Source: Nemania diffusa
Taxonomy: Eukaryota > Ascomycota > Sordariomycetes > Xylariales > Xylariaceae
Direction of reading: 5' to 3'
DNA: 64,000 nt
Assembly: GCA_038501195.1 (NCBI GenBank)
Contig: JBBPUQ010000006.1
Span: forward strand, 1,612,001-1,676,000
Position 1 is the first letter of the stretch, and every line of letters begins with the position of its first letter. The notes below the pieces were generated by a model. It was not told where the DNA came from. It did no database searches and saw nothing but the letters and a program-made list of their open reading frames with translations. This document shows, piece by piece, positions 45,101 to 60,100 of this stretch. The position numbers were made by a program, and so were the translations under genes.

Positions 45101-48100
45101 GAAGTAAATTAAGCCTTGTATTTTAAGTGCTAGAAAGCTCTAACTAAAAGTAAATACTTTTTATTTTAAAAGATTTTATTTATATATTTATTTTATATAT
45201 TAAAGAAAATTTTTTTAAAATAGTAATAATATATAATAATAATAATTATATTAATTAATTTAATTAATTTAATTAATTTAAAAAGTTTATTTTTAATAAT
45301 TAAAAATTTTATATATTTTTTAAATTTAAAACTAAAACTATTTATAATAAAATAATAGTTTAATTAATTAAATAAAATAATTAATAATAATTTTATTTTT
45401 TTTATTAAATAAAAAAACTTTTATTAATAAAATAAAAAGTTTTTAATAAAAATATTATAATTAAAAATTAAAAAGTTTATTTAATATAAAAATAAAACTT
45501 TTTAAATTATAAAGTTTTTAAAATTTAATTTTATTAATTATTTTTATAATTTTATAAATTAATTTAAATTAATATAAAAAGTTTTATTTATAATTTTATA
45601 AATAAAAAAAATAATAATAAATTTATTATAAAAATTATAAATTTTATAATTAAAAAAAAATAACTTTTAATATTAATTAAAATATTTATATTTATATAAA
45701 TAAAAAATATAATAAATATTATTATTAAATAAAAAAATTATAAAAATAAATAATTTTTATTATTTTTTAAAAATATAAATATATTATTATAAAAAATAAA
45801 AAATTTATTAATTAATAATATAATTTTTTATAAAAAATAAAAAATTATATAATATTTTTTTTTAAGTTAATTTATAAAAAAAATATATAATTTTAATTAA
45901 AAAACTTTTTAATAAAATATTTAAAAATTTATTAATTTAAGCTTTTTTTTAAATAAATATAATAAATAAAATTATTAAATATAATAATTTTAATTTTAAA
46001 AATATTTATTTTATAATAATTAATTTAAAAAAAGCTTTTTTAATAATTTTATTTAAATAAATAATTGTTTTAATAATTAACTATTTAAAAATTAAATAAA
46101 ATAAAAAAATAATATATAAAAAAATTAAAATAAAACTTTAAAAATATATATTTTATTAAAAGTTTTTATTAAAAGTTAAAAAAATAATAAAAAACTTTTT
46201 TATTGTTATTTTTAATAATAAAAAATTAAAAAAAAATTTAAGTAAAACTTTTAATAAAATTAAAAAATTTTAAAATAAAAAAAAACTTTAAAAAAAAAAT
46301 CAAATAAATTTAATAGTTTAAAAAAAAAAAAAATTATTAATATTTTAAAAAAAGTTATAATTAAATATTAATTTTTAAAATAACTTTTTTTATATAATAT
46401 ATAAAATAAATTATTATTTTTAATAATTATATTAATATTTTTTTTTTAAAATAGTTTTTAATAATTAATTTATAAATTTAAAAATTAAAACTTTAATAAA
46501 AATTTAAAATTAATAAAAAAAATTAAAATTAAAAAAAAAAAAATTAATAAAAAAAAAAATAAAACTTTTTAATTAATTAAAGAAATAATAAAAATTATAT
46601 TTATATATTTTATTTATAATAATAAAACAATTTATTTATTAAAAAATTTAATTATTTTAAATTTAAATATTAATATATATATATTTAATAAATAAATTAA
46701 TTTTATAATATTTAAACTATTAATTTAAAAAATTATATATATATTAAAAATTTTATTTTTTTAATTTTAATTTATAAAAATATAAATATTAAGTTTTAAA
46801 AATTAAAAAAATTAAAAATAATAAAACTATATAATATAATTTATATTAAAAAAATTATTATTAATTTAATATTTTTAAAAATATTAAATAAATAAAAAAT
46901 TTAATAAAATAATAAATTTATAAATAATATTTTATATTAATTTAATAGTTTAATTTTTTATAACTTTAAAATTAATTTAATTAATTTATAATTAAATATT
47001 TATTTTTATTAATTAATTATAATATTTTTTATAAAAAAAAAAACTTTATAATTTTATATATAAAAAAAAATATTTTAAAAAAAGATTTAATTAAATAATA
47101 TTTATAATTAAAACATTTTAATATTAAATTTTTAAATTATTTAATAAATCAAGTTTTTAAAATTAAAATTAAAAAATTATTAAATAATTAAATTAAAATT
47201 AAAAACTATAAAAAATATATAAAAAAAAAATTATAAAATAAATTAATAAATTTTTTAAAAAAATATTTATAAAAATAAAAATAAAAATTGCTATTAATTT
47301 TTATATTTTTATAAAAAATTATAAAAGTTTTATAAATTTTATATTTATTATAAATTAATTTTTAAATATTTATTTTAATTATTATTGAAAAAATCGATTT
47401 TATTATTATATTTAAAAAATATTATTATATTTTTTAAATTAAATTAAAATATATTAATAATTAAAAATAATTATAATAAAAATAAATAAAAAAATTATTA
47501 AAAATTTAATTTTTAAAAAATAATTTTTAAAAAATTATAATATATAAATAAAACTTTTTATATTATATATATAAATATAAAATAAAAATATTAAATATAT
47601 TAAATAATTTATTAAAAAAAAAATTAAAGTTATAAAAATAAATATTTAATTATAAAATATATATAATAATTATATAAATTAAAAAAAAATAAAAAAAATA
47701 AAAAAAATTTAATTTTAAAACTTTTATAAATTTTTTTATTAATTATAATTTTTTTAATATATATTATATTTAATATTTTTAAATTAATAAAATTGTAAAA
47801 ATTAAAAATGTTATTTTTAATAAAAAAGCTATTTTTAATAATAATATAAATTTTTTAAAAAATAACTTTTTAAATATAAATTTAAATGTTATAAAAAATT
47901 TACTATAAAATATTTAAATAAAAAAACTTATTAATTTAATTATTAAAAAATTATATAAAAAAAAAAAAAAATTATATTTTTATTAATAAATATTAGTTTA
48001 AAAAATATATTTATAAAAAAAAAAAAAAGAAAAAAAAAAATTAAAAATATTTAAAATAATAATTAAAAAATTTAATTATTGTTTATTAAATTTATTATAA

Positions 48101-51100
48101 AAACTTTATTTTATTTTTTTATATAAAATAATATTATAAATTATTTTTTATATTTTTATTAAATTAATTAATTAAAAAATTAATTTTTTTAAAAATTTAA
48201 TAAATTAAAAATTTGATTTTTATATTAAAATAATATTTTATAAAAATTATTAAAAAACTATATTTAATTTTAAATATTTAAATATTATAATAAAAATATA
48301 TAATAAATTAATTATAAAAGCTATAAAAATTAAATTAATAAAATATTTTTATTATTATTTTAAAAAAAATTAAAATAATAAAAAAAAAATAGTTAATTTA
48401 TTAAAAAAGCTAATAATAAAACTAAAAAAAAAAACTATTAATTAATTAAAAAAATTTATTATTATTATTATAATTTTATAAAAATTTAAAAATATATTTA
48501 ATAAAAAATTTATTTATTAAAATAAAAAAAGTTTATTTAATTAATTATAAAAAAATAAAATTTTAAATAAAAATTAACTTTATTAAAATAAAAAAAAAGC
48601 TTTTTTTTAATTATATATAAATTTATATATATAAATTTAATAAAATTTCTTTTTTAAAAAATATAAAATAAAATTAATAATTTATAAAAATTAATAACTT
48701 TTTATAAAATAAAAAAAAATTTATATTTTTATTTTAATTAAAAAGTTTTTTAAAATTTTAAAAGTTATTATAATTAAATTTAATTTTAAATTTAAATAAT
48801 ATAATATTATAAATATTATTATAAATATTAAATTAAATAAAAAATTTTTTATAAAAATATTTTTAAATTATAAAAAGTTTTTAATAATTTTATAATTTTT
48901 TAAAATATTATATAATTTATAAAAGTTATTATTTTTATATTAAAATAAATTAATAAATTTATTAAAAAAAATAAAATTTTTATTAATTTTTTATATTAAA
49001 AAAATTAATAAATTAAATATATTTATTATTAAATTAAAAACTTTTATATAAATATAAAAATATTTATTTTATAATAAAATTATAAATTAAATTTTAATAT
49101 ATTTTTATTTAAAAAAAATCAAATTAATTTTATATATTATTATAATAATTTAATTTAATATTATTTTTATAACTTTAAAATTAATTTAATTTAATTTAAA
49201 TTTAAATTTTAAATATTATATTATTATTAATAAAATAATTTTTTATTTATATAAAATAAAATATTATATTTTTTAATATAAAATAAAAAATAATTTTATA
49301 ATAATTAATAATTTTTTTATTATTAATAATATTTTAAATTATAAAAATTTATAAAATTTATATAATAATTTTATTTAAAAATATAATAAAATAAAAAACT
49401 ATAAAATAAAATATTATTATTATTTTTATTATAATTGTAAAAAATATAAAAGCTAGTTTATTAATTTTATTAATTAAAAACTTTTAAAAAAAAAAAAAAA
49501 AAAAAAAAAGTTAAATTATATATATATATTATATAAAATATATAAATATATAAAACTATAAATAAAGTTGTAAATAAAATTATAAAGTTTAATTAAAGTT
49601 TTTTTAAAATAAGTTTTATTAAATAAATTTTTTAAAATAAATTATTTTAAAAATTATAGTTTTTATAAATTAATAAAAATTATAAAGTTATATTATAATA
49701 AAATATATAAGTTTTAATTTATAATTAATAAAATAAATATAAAAATTAATAATTTATATAAATTATTATATTATTTTTTTTTAAAAACTAAAAATTTAAT
49801 ATAAATTAAATTAAAATTAATTATATATAATATTTAAATTTAATTTTAATATTTAAATTATATATTTTATTATTATTTTTATAATTTTTTATAAATTTAT
49901 TTATAATTATTATTTTTATTTAATTTTATAATTTAATTAATAATTTTAATTTAATTAATTTATTTAAATAATAATAATTTAATATAATAAATATATTTTT
50001 AAAAATTTTTATAAAATATTAAATATTATTAAAGTTATAACTTTTTTATAAAATTTAATATTATAGTTTTTTAATTTTATGAAAAATTTTTAATTTTAAT
50101 ATTTAGTTTATTTTAAATTTTAATTTATTATTAATTTTTTTAATTAATAATAAAATTTATAATTATTATAATAATAAATTATTATTTATTTTTTTTAATT
50201 TATTTATATAAAATAAGTTTTTTTTTTATATAAATTTAATATATTTAATTTATAATTATATTTTTTTTATTTAAAAATTTTAAATAGTTTAAAATATTAT
50301 AAATTAAAATAAATTATTAAAATATATATTAAAAAACTTTTTTTATATAAAAATATTTTATTATATTTAAAAAAGTTAATAAGTTTTTATTTTTTATTAA
50401 TTTAAATTTTTTGTTTTTTTTATATAGTTTTAATAATTTTATATATAAATTTTTAAATTTATTATATTTAATTAATTAATTTTTATATTTATTTAATTTA
50501 TTTATTTATAAAATTTTTTTTTTTAAATATAAAAATTAAATAATTTTAAAGTTTAATTTTAAATACTATTTTTAAAAATATTATATTAATTATTAAATAT
50601 TATAAAAAATTATAAATAAAGTTTAAAATTAATAAATATATATTTTAATTATTTTAATGTTTATTTATATAAAAATATAATTTTTAATTTAAATTATAAT
50701 TTGTTTTTTTTATAATATTTTATATTTATAAATAATAAATATTATTTTATTTATATTTAATATTTATTAATAAATTTAAAGTTTTTATAAATTTTAAAAT
50801 AAATAATTTAATATTATTAAAAAATTAAATTTTTAATATATTAAAAATATAATATAATATATAATAATATTTTAATATTAATTTTTTTATATTATTTATT
50901 TTTTAATTAAATAAAATAATAATAATTTTATTAAATTTATTAATAAATATTTAAATATAATTATATTTTTATTAATTTAAAAATATATTTTAATTATTTA
51001 TTATTATATATTTTTAAATATTTTATAATATAAATATTAAATATAATAGTTTAAAAGTTTTTTTTTTTGTTTTTTTATTATATTTATATTTATAACAATT

Positions 51101-54100
51101 ATTAATATATTAATATAAATTTTTTTAAAAAAAAAATTAATAATAATTTTATTTTAATATTTATATTAATTTATTTTAATTTTAATAAATTATTAATATT
51201 AATTTATATATTTTTTATAATAAAATAGTTTAAAAAAAATTATTTTATTTATAATAGTTTTTAATATTACAATTTTTTTATTATAATTTTTTAAATTTTA
51301 AATTTTATTTTTTTTAAAAATTAAATTAATTAAATTTATATTTTTTATAATTAATATTTTAATTTTAATAAATTAAAAAACAGTTATAAAATTTTTAATT
51401 ATATTTAATTTAATAAATATAAAAGTTTTTTTTTTTTATTTTTAAGTTTTAATTGTTAATAAATTAATTATTTTTTAAAAAAATATATTAATTACAATAT
51501 TATTTTTTTTTATTTATATTAAAAAATAATATTAAAATTATTTAAAAAGTTTATTTATTTAATTTATTTTATTAAAAAAGCTTTTTTAATTAATTAATAA
51601 ATTAATATTTAATAATTAATAATTATTTAAAATTATATATTTAATAATTTAAAGCAATAATATTTAAAATTTTATATTATTATTAATATTTTTTAATTTT
51701 AAATTAAATAAATTTATTTATATAAAGTTATAATTTTTAAAAAATAATTAATAAGTTTTTATTTATTGTTTTTTTACTTTTATTAAATAGCTTTTTTAAT
51801 TATATTATATTATATATTTATTTTAATATATATTAAAACTTTAAATTAAAAAAAAGCTAATATTAAAATTAATATAACTAGTTTTTTTATTATTTTAAAA
51901 AACTTTTACTATTTTAATTTTAATTTTTATTTGTAGTTTTTTTTTAATAATTATATAAATAATTTAAAAATATTATTAATATAATAAATAAATATTTTTA
52001 TAAAGTTATAAAATTTTAAAAATAATTAAATTAATATTATAGTTTTAATTTTTTTTAAATTTATTTTAATATTTTAATTAATTTTTAAAATTATATTTAA
52101 ATAATTAATTATAATAACTTTAAAATAAAATTTATAAATATTTTTTTAAAAGTTAGCTTTATATAAATAATATATTATTTTTTTATATTATTTTTAATAT
52201 TTTAAAGTTTTATTAAAATAAGTTAAAATATTATTAATATATATATTAATAAATTAATTAAATAAATTATAAAATTAAATATTAATAAAATTTTATTATT
52301 ATATAAGTTTTATTTTTAAATTAAATAATAAAATTATTTAATAAAAAGTTTTTAATTTAATTTAAAAAGCAATTAAAAAACAAAATTTAATTATTAATAA
52401 TAATTAATTAAAAGTTTTAATAATATTAAATTTTAAATATATTTTTAATTTATAATAATTAAATAATATATTTTTAAAATGAAAAGTTTAAATAATTTAA
52501 TTTTTTAAAATTTAATTTTTTTATTAAAAATTAATATAAAATTTTTTATTAATTAAATAAAGTTTAAATATAAATAAAACAAATATTATATTTAAATTTA
52601 TATTTAATTTAATAAATTTTAATTTTAATAGTTTTTTTATTTTTATTTTTTTAAAAAAAATATATTAAACTAATATATCATATTATAAAAAGTTATTATT
52701 TTTAAACTTATTATTAAATTTTAAAATTATATTATAATTAAATTAAAATAATAATATTTTAATTAATTAAATTTTAAAATTTTTTTTTTTAAATAAATTA
52801 GTTTTTTAAATATTAACTGCTTTATTAATTTAATATATTTAAAATTTTTATTAAATAAAAACAATATTAGTTTATTATTAAAGAACTTTTATTATTTTTT
52901 ATATAAAATATTAATATTAAATATTTTTATAATATATTAAATTAAAATTAATTTATTAAATATATTAAACTTTTTTTAATAAGTTTAATTTAAATTATTT
53001 ATATAGTTTTATTTTAATTAAATAATAACTTTTATATTAATAGTTTAAGTTTTAAAGTTTTAAATTATATTATTAATTAATATATTATTTTATAATATTT
53101 TATAATAATATTTAAAATTATTTTTTTTTAATTTAATTTTTATTTTTAAATTTATTTTATTTTATTATAAAATATAATATTATTTTTTAATTATTTTATT
53201 ATATTAGTTTATATTTTATTAAACTTTTAAATTAATAGTTTTTTTAGTTTTAATTTTTAATAAAACAATAATTATAAAAAAAAATTATATAAAATATTAT
53301 ATAAAATTTATAAAAAAAATAAAGCTTTAAATAAATAAAGCTATATTATATAAAAAATTTATAAATAAAAAAAAAAAAAAAAAATTAAAAATTTTTTTAT
53401 AAAAAAATTATTTATATATATATATATAAAATAATTTAAAATAATAATAAATAAAATTATTTATTTAATTAAATAATAAAATTATTTAATTTATTTAAAT
53501 AATTAAACTAATATTAATTAATTATAATTATTTTTTTTTTAAAAAAATAATTTATTTATAAATTATAAAAATTAAATATATAAACTTTAATTAATTACTT
53601 TTTAATAAAAAAAAAAATCGTTTAAAATATTTATTATATTATTAATTATTAAGTTTTTTTTTTTTTAAATTATAATATAGCTTTTTTATATATTAATATT
53701 ATTGTTTTTTTTAATATTATATTTTAAATATATTTTTTATATGTTTTTTTTTTTATAAAATTAATAAATTATTGTATTTATAAAGTTTTTTAATAATATT
53801 ATTTTAAATTATTTATAATTAATTATTTAATTTTAATAAAAGTTTAATTATATTTAAATTATTATTATAAAGTTTTTTTAATAATATAAAATTATTTTAA
53901 AAATTTTTAATATAATATTATTTATTATTAATGTTTTAACTTTTTTAATTAATTTAATATTATAATTTTTAATAATATAGTTATATTATATATATTTTTT
54001 TTATTTTAAATTTTTTTTTATTTTTAAGTTTAAATATTTTATTTTTAAAATTATTGTTTTTTTAATTTATTAATAAATTATTAAAATATTTTTATAATTA

Positions 54101-57100
54101 ATTAATATAATATTATTTAATTATTTTTTATAAAAAAAAAATTTATAATATAAATATATTGTTATTTTTTTTAAAAAATTTATATATTTATTATATTATT
54201 AAATAATTAAATTTATTTAAAAGTTTATTAATTATTTAAAACTATTATTTTTTTAATATAAATATATAATTATTTATATTAAAATTAAAGTTTTAATATT
54301 TTTTATTAATTTATATAGTTATATAATATTATATATATTTTAATTTTTTTTTTATAAAATTTATAAACTATATAATTTTTTATGTTTTATTTTAAATATT
54401 AAATTATAATATTTTTTTAATTATTAATAAATTTTTTAGTTTTTTTTAAATTATATAATTTTTTTAATTAAAATAAAATAATATTAAAAAATTTATTTTG
54501 ATTTTATAAAAAAATAGTTTTATAAATTTATAAAATAATAATATTTATATATAGTTTATTATAAAAATTTATTTAAATTAATTATTTTAATAATAATTAA
54601 TATAAAATTAAAACTATTAATTTAAATATTTATTTATAATTTTAATTTATTTTATAATTTTATAATAATTTATAAATATTAAAATATATTAAATTTTTAT
54701 AATTTTATATAATTTATTTATAAAAATAAATATAAACTAAAATTTTTTATTAAAAATTAATATAATTAATATTTTAAAAATTTTAAAAAAACTTTTATAA
54801 TATATTTATATAATATTTTTTATAATTATTTATAAAATATATAATATAATTTATATTTTTTTTTAATTAATTTATTATAATTAATATATTATTATAACTA
54901 TATTTATTTTTAAATATTTATTTAAAGTTTATAATTATATATTTTTAAATATAATTTAAAATAAAAAAAAAAAAAATTTATTAAATATTTTATTATATAA
55001 AACTTTTATAAAATAATATTTTATATAATTAAAAATATATATATTACAATATTTTTTAAGTTTAAATTATTAATAATATTTTATAAAAAATTTATATGTT
55101 TTTTTTTTTTTTAAATATATAATAAATATTTTATTATATATTTTTTAAATAAATTAAATATATAAATATAAAAAGTTAAAAATTATAAATTTTTTATTAT
55201 AAATAATTAAATTATTAGTTAATTATTATAAGTTATTTTTATTAATAAAAGTTTTTTTATAATAAATTTTTATATTAAAGTTTTTTTTATTTTTTTTAAA
55301 TATTTTTATAATTAATTAAAAATTTAATAAAGTTTTTATATTTTTTTATAACTTTATAATAAATAATTTAATTTAAAATATTATTTATATAAATATATTA
55401 TAAACTATATTATTTAATAGTTAAAAAATTATTAAATATTTTTATGTTTTTTTTTTTTTTTTATATATAATAAAATTTTTATATTTTTTTATTAAAACAT
55501 TAGTTAATATATATTTTTTTTTAAAATAATAAATAATATAAAAATTATATTTTATAAATAGTTTTATTTATTTTATTTGTTATAAATTTAAATATTATTT
55601 TTAACTAAAATATTTTAAAATTTAATAATTTATTATTATTAAAAAAAATTTAATATAACTATTAATTAATTTAAGTTATTATTTTTTAAAAGTTAAAATA
55701 TTATAAATATTTTTTTATTAAAAGTTTTATAATTTAATTTAATATTTTATAAAATTTTAAAATAATATATAATAAAATATTAATTATTTTTATATTTGTA
55801 AAATAAAATATTTATAATTATATTATTAAAAATATTAATTTTAATTTTAATAAATAAGTTATATTTATAATATTATAATATTAAATAAAATATAAAAGTT
55901 TTTTTTAATTATAAAAATATTTAATTATATTTATTAATTTATAAAAAAGTTATTTTTTTTTTTATTAATTATATTATAAAATTAATAATTTAATTATAAT
56001 TTTTTATAAATTTTTTATAAAAATTATAAAACTTTAAAAAAAACTATATTTTTTTTATAATAATAAAAGTTTTTTAATTTTTTATTATTTTTATTTTAAT
56101 TAAATTAATTTAAATATTATTTATATTAATAATATATTTTAAAAATTTAGTTTTTATAACATAAAATTTAAACTTTTTTAAATTTATTTAAAATTTTATA
56201 ATATATAATTGTTATAATATTATTTATATATATTTTTAATAATTATTTAAATTAATTAAATAAATAAATATATTATTTATATATATATTATAAAAATTAT
56301 TTAAATAATTAAATAATATATTATTAATATATTTTTAAAATATAATAAAATTATTAATAAAACTAAATAAAAATATTTTATATTTAAAAAATTTATAATA
56401 AATATAAAAAATTATTAAGTTTTTTTATTTAAATTTTATATATATTTAATTAAATATTTATTTTATATTTAATTTAATAAATATATTAATTTTAAAAAGT
56501 TATAATAGTATTTTTTTAATTAAAAATAAAAAATATTTTTTTTTTTTTATTAATTTATTAAATTTTTAATAATTTATATAAAATTTAAACTTTTTTTTTA
56601 ATTTTTTTATAAATAATATAAAAAAAGTATAAAATATATTATTAAATTTAATAAATTTTTTATATAAATTATTAATTAAATATTTATAAATAATTTTTAA
56701 TTTATTTAATAATATTTTATATAAAAAATTATATTAAAAATTATTAAAAGTTTTATTTTTAATAAATTTTATTTTATAATTTATTTTAAACTAATAAAAT
56801 AAAAAAATATTAAAGTTTATTTTATTAAATATATATAATAAATTATAATATTTTTTAAAAATTATTTATAAAGTTTTTTTATAAAGTTTTTTTTTTTTTT
56901 ATTAAAAAAAGTTTTTTTTTTATTATTAATAAATTTATTAATTTTATAAATAGTTATAATTTATATTTTTTATATAAAATTATTATATTAAATTATTATA
57001 TTAAATATAATTATAATAATATTAGCTATTTTTATTAAAAGTTTAATTTTATATTATTTTAATTTATTTTATTATATTTTATAAAAACTTAAATTGTTAA

Positions 57101-60100
57101 CTTTTTAATATAAAGTAATTTTTTTGTTTTTTTTTTAAATTTTTTTTTTTTTTAACTTTATAAAAAAAATCAAGCTATTATTTAAATTATATTATATTTT
57201 AATTATATTTTTTTTAATAAAATTAAATTATTTAATAATTAAAATTTAAAATATTATTTAACTTTTTTTAATATTTTTTTATTAATATAATTGTTTTTTT
57301 TTTTTTAAAAAAGTTTTATATTTTAACAATTAATATTTATTTAATATTTAAAGTTTATAAATTATATTTTTATTTAATTTATATTTAAATTTTAATTAAA
57401 ATATTAATTAAAAAAATAACTAAATAAAAATATTAGTTTATATTTTTAATAATTAAAAAATATATTATATTTTTAAAACTAAAGTTTTTTAATAATTATT
57501 TTATATATTTAAAAAAATATTATTATTAAAAGTATATTTTCAAATTTTTTTTTTTATATTTGTAAAAATATTAATAAAGCAGTTTTAATATTTTGTTTTT
57601 TTTTATTATTATATTTAAAAATTAATTAAAAATAAAATTAAATAATTATAAAAAAATTTAATATTTTTATAATTTTTTTTATAAATAGTATATTTATATT
57701 TATATATATATTTATTTTTATATTTTTAAAAAAGTTTTTAATAATTAATAAAAATTTATTACTATTTATAATATATATATATAATAAAAGTTGTTTTTTT
57801 AAATATTTATTTAAGTTATAACTAAATTATATTTATTATATAAAAAAACAATATATAAAAAATATACTAAAGTATTTATTATATTTTATAATAAATATTT
57901 ACTTTATTATATTAAAAGCAAACAATAAAAATATAATAAATAATATTAAAATAATAACAGAAATATTTACTACAAAAAAAAAGCTTATATATAATTAAGC
58001 TTACTATTGTAAATTTAATTTTTTTTTTCTTTTTTTTTTTAATTTAGTTTTTTTTTTTAAATATATAGTATTTTTATATATACTATATTAGCTATTTTTT
58101 TTTAAGCTTTTATAATATTAAGTTTGTTTTATTTATTTGTTATAAATTAATATTAAAAAATTTAATTTAATATTAATTTAATATTAATTTAATATTAAAT
58201 ATATTTAATACTAATATTAAAATATTAATTTATTATTAAATATTAAATTTTTTATTTAATATTAAGTTTTTTTTATATTTTTTATATTAACTTTATATTT
58301 TAAAAAAAAAAAATGCTAAGCTATAATATTGCAAGCTTTTTTAATATTTAAAAAAAAAAAAAAAAAATATTTATATTAAGCGATTTTTATTTTTATTTTA
58401 AAAACAAAAATAGTTATTTCAATATAAAAAAAATAACTTTAGATTTTTTAGTTAAAAAATTTATAATTTATAATATTATTTTATAAAAAACTATATTAAA
58501 GTTTATTAAAAAATATTTTAATAGTTTTAAAAAAAATATTTATTAATAGTATTAAAACTATATAAAAAATAAAATAATATAAAACTTTTATATGTTTTAT
58601 TTAATTGTTAATAAAATTTAATAAAATATTTTTTTTTTAAATAAAAAATAAATATAAATTAATTTATTAATAAAAATAATATTATATATATAAAACATTT
58701 TTTTTATTTAATATAATAAAATATAAGTTTAAAAATAAAAAGTTTATTATTAATTATAATATTTAAAAAAAATTAAATAAAATTAAATTTAAATTTGTTT
58801 TTAATAAAATATATATTTATATTATTATAATTTAAATATTTTATAAAATAATAAATTAATTATATATTATAGTTTTTAATAGTAAATAAAATTAAAATTA
58901 TTTATATATTATTTATTATATTATAAAAAATTTTATATAAAAAAATAAATAGTTTTTATAAAAAATTAAAACAAAACTAATTAAAAATAAATAAGTTTTA
59001 AAAATATATAAAAAAGAAATTAAAAAATTATAAAACTATAATAAAGTTTTTTAAAAAACTTTAATTAAAATATATAAAAAAATATTTATTATATAAATTA
59101 TTATTAAATAAAAATTTATTTAACAAATATTTATTTAATAGCTTTTTATTTAAAAAAGTTATATTTATATAAATAATATTAATATTAAAACTATTTTTAA
59201 TTAATTTATTTTAATAAAAAATATTTTATTTATTATTATATTTAAAAAAATTATTTAAAACTAAATTATTTAAAACAATTTAAATTTTAAAATAAATATT
59301 TAAAAATTTATTATTTTATATATATTTATTTTAAAAAGTTTTATTTATAATATATTTATTTTAAAAAATACTATTTAAAAAAACAATTATAAAAAAAATA
59401 TAATATTAAATTTAATATTTTTAAACAGTAAAAAATAAAATATAAAAACAATAAACTTTTTTATTTTTATTAATAATATTTTTTTAAATAATAAATTTAT
59501 AATTAAATTTTATTACTAATATTTATTTATAAAAAATAAATTATAAATAAATATAAATTATTTTATAAATAAATAAAATTAAATATATTATATTTTAAAA
59601 TATATAAATAAATTAGCTATTTTAAAAATTATTTTATTTATAAAACAAATTTTAAAACAAAATAATTTTATATATATAACTATTATAAAAGTTTTAAAAT
59701 ATTTATTAAAATTATATAGTAATTTTTATAAATATAAAAAAGCTAAAACTAAATATACAAAACTTAAAATAAAAAAGTTTAAAACATTTTTAAATTTTTA
59801 ATTTAAATTTATTAAATTAATTAATTAAATTTATATATTTTAAATTAAATATAAATAAAACTTATATAATAAACTATTAAAATAATTAAACAAAATTATA
59901 ATATTTAATATAAATAATTTTAAAATTATTTTTAATATTTATTATTTTTATATTTAAATTATTAATTATTAATAATATAAAAATTTTATTAATAATTTTA
60001 TTTTATAAAAAATTAATTTATAACTATTAAAATATAATATAATTAATATTTTAAAAAATTTATTTATAAAAAATTTACTTTTATAAAACTTGTTTATAAA

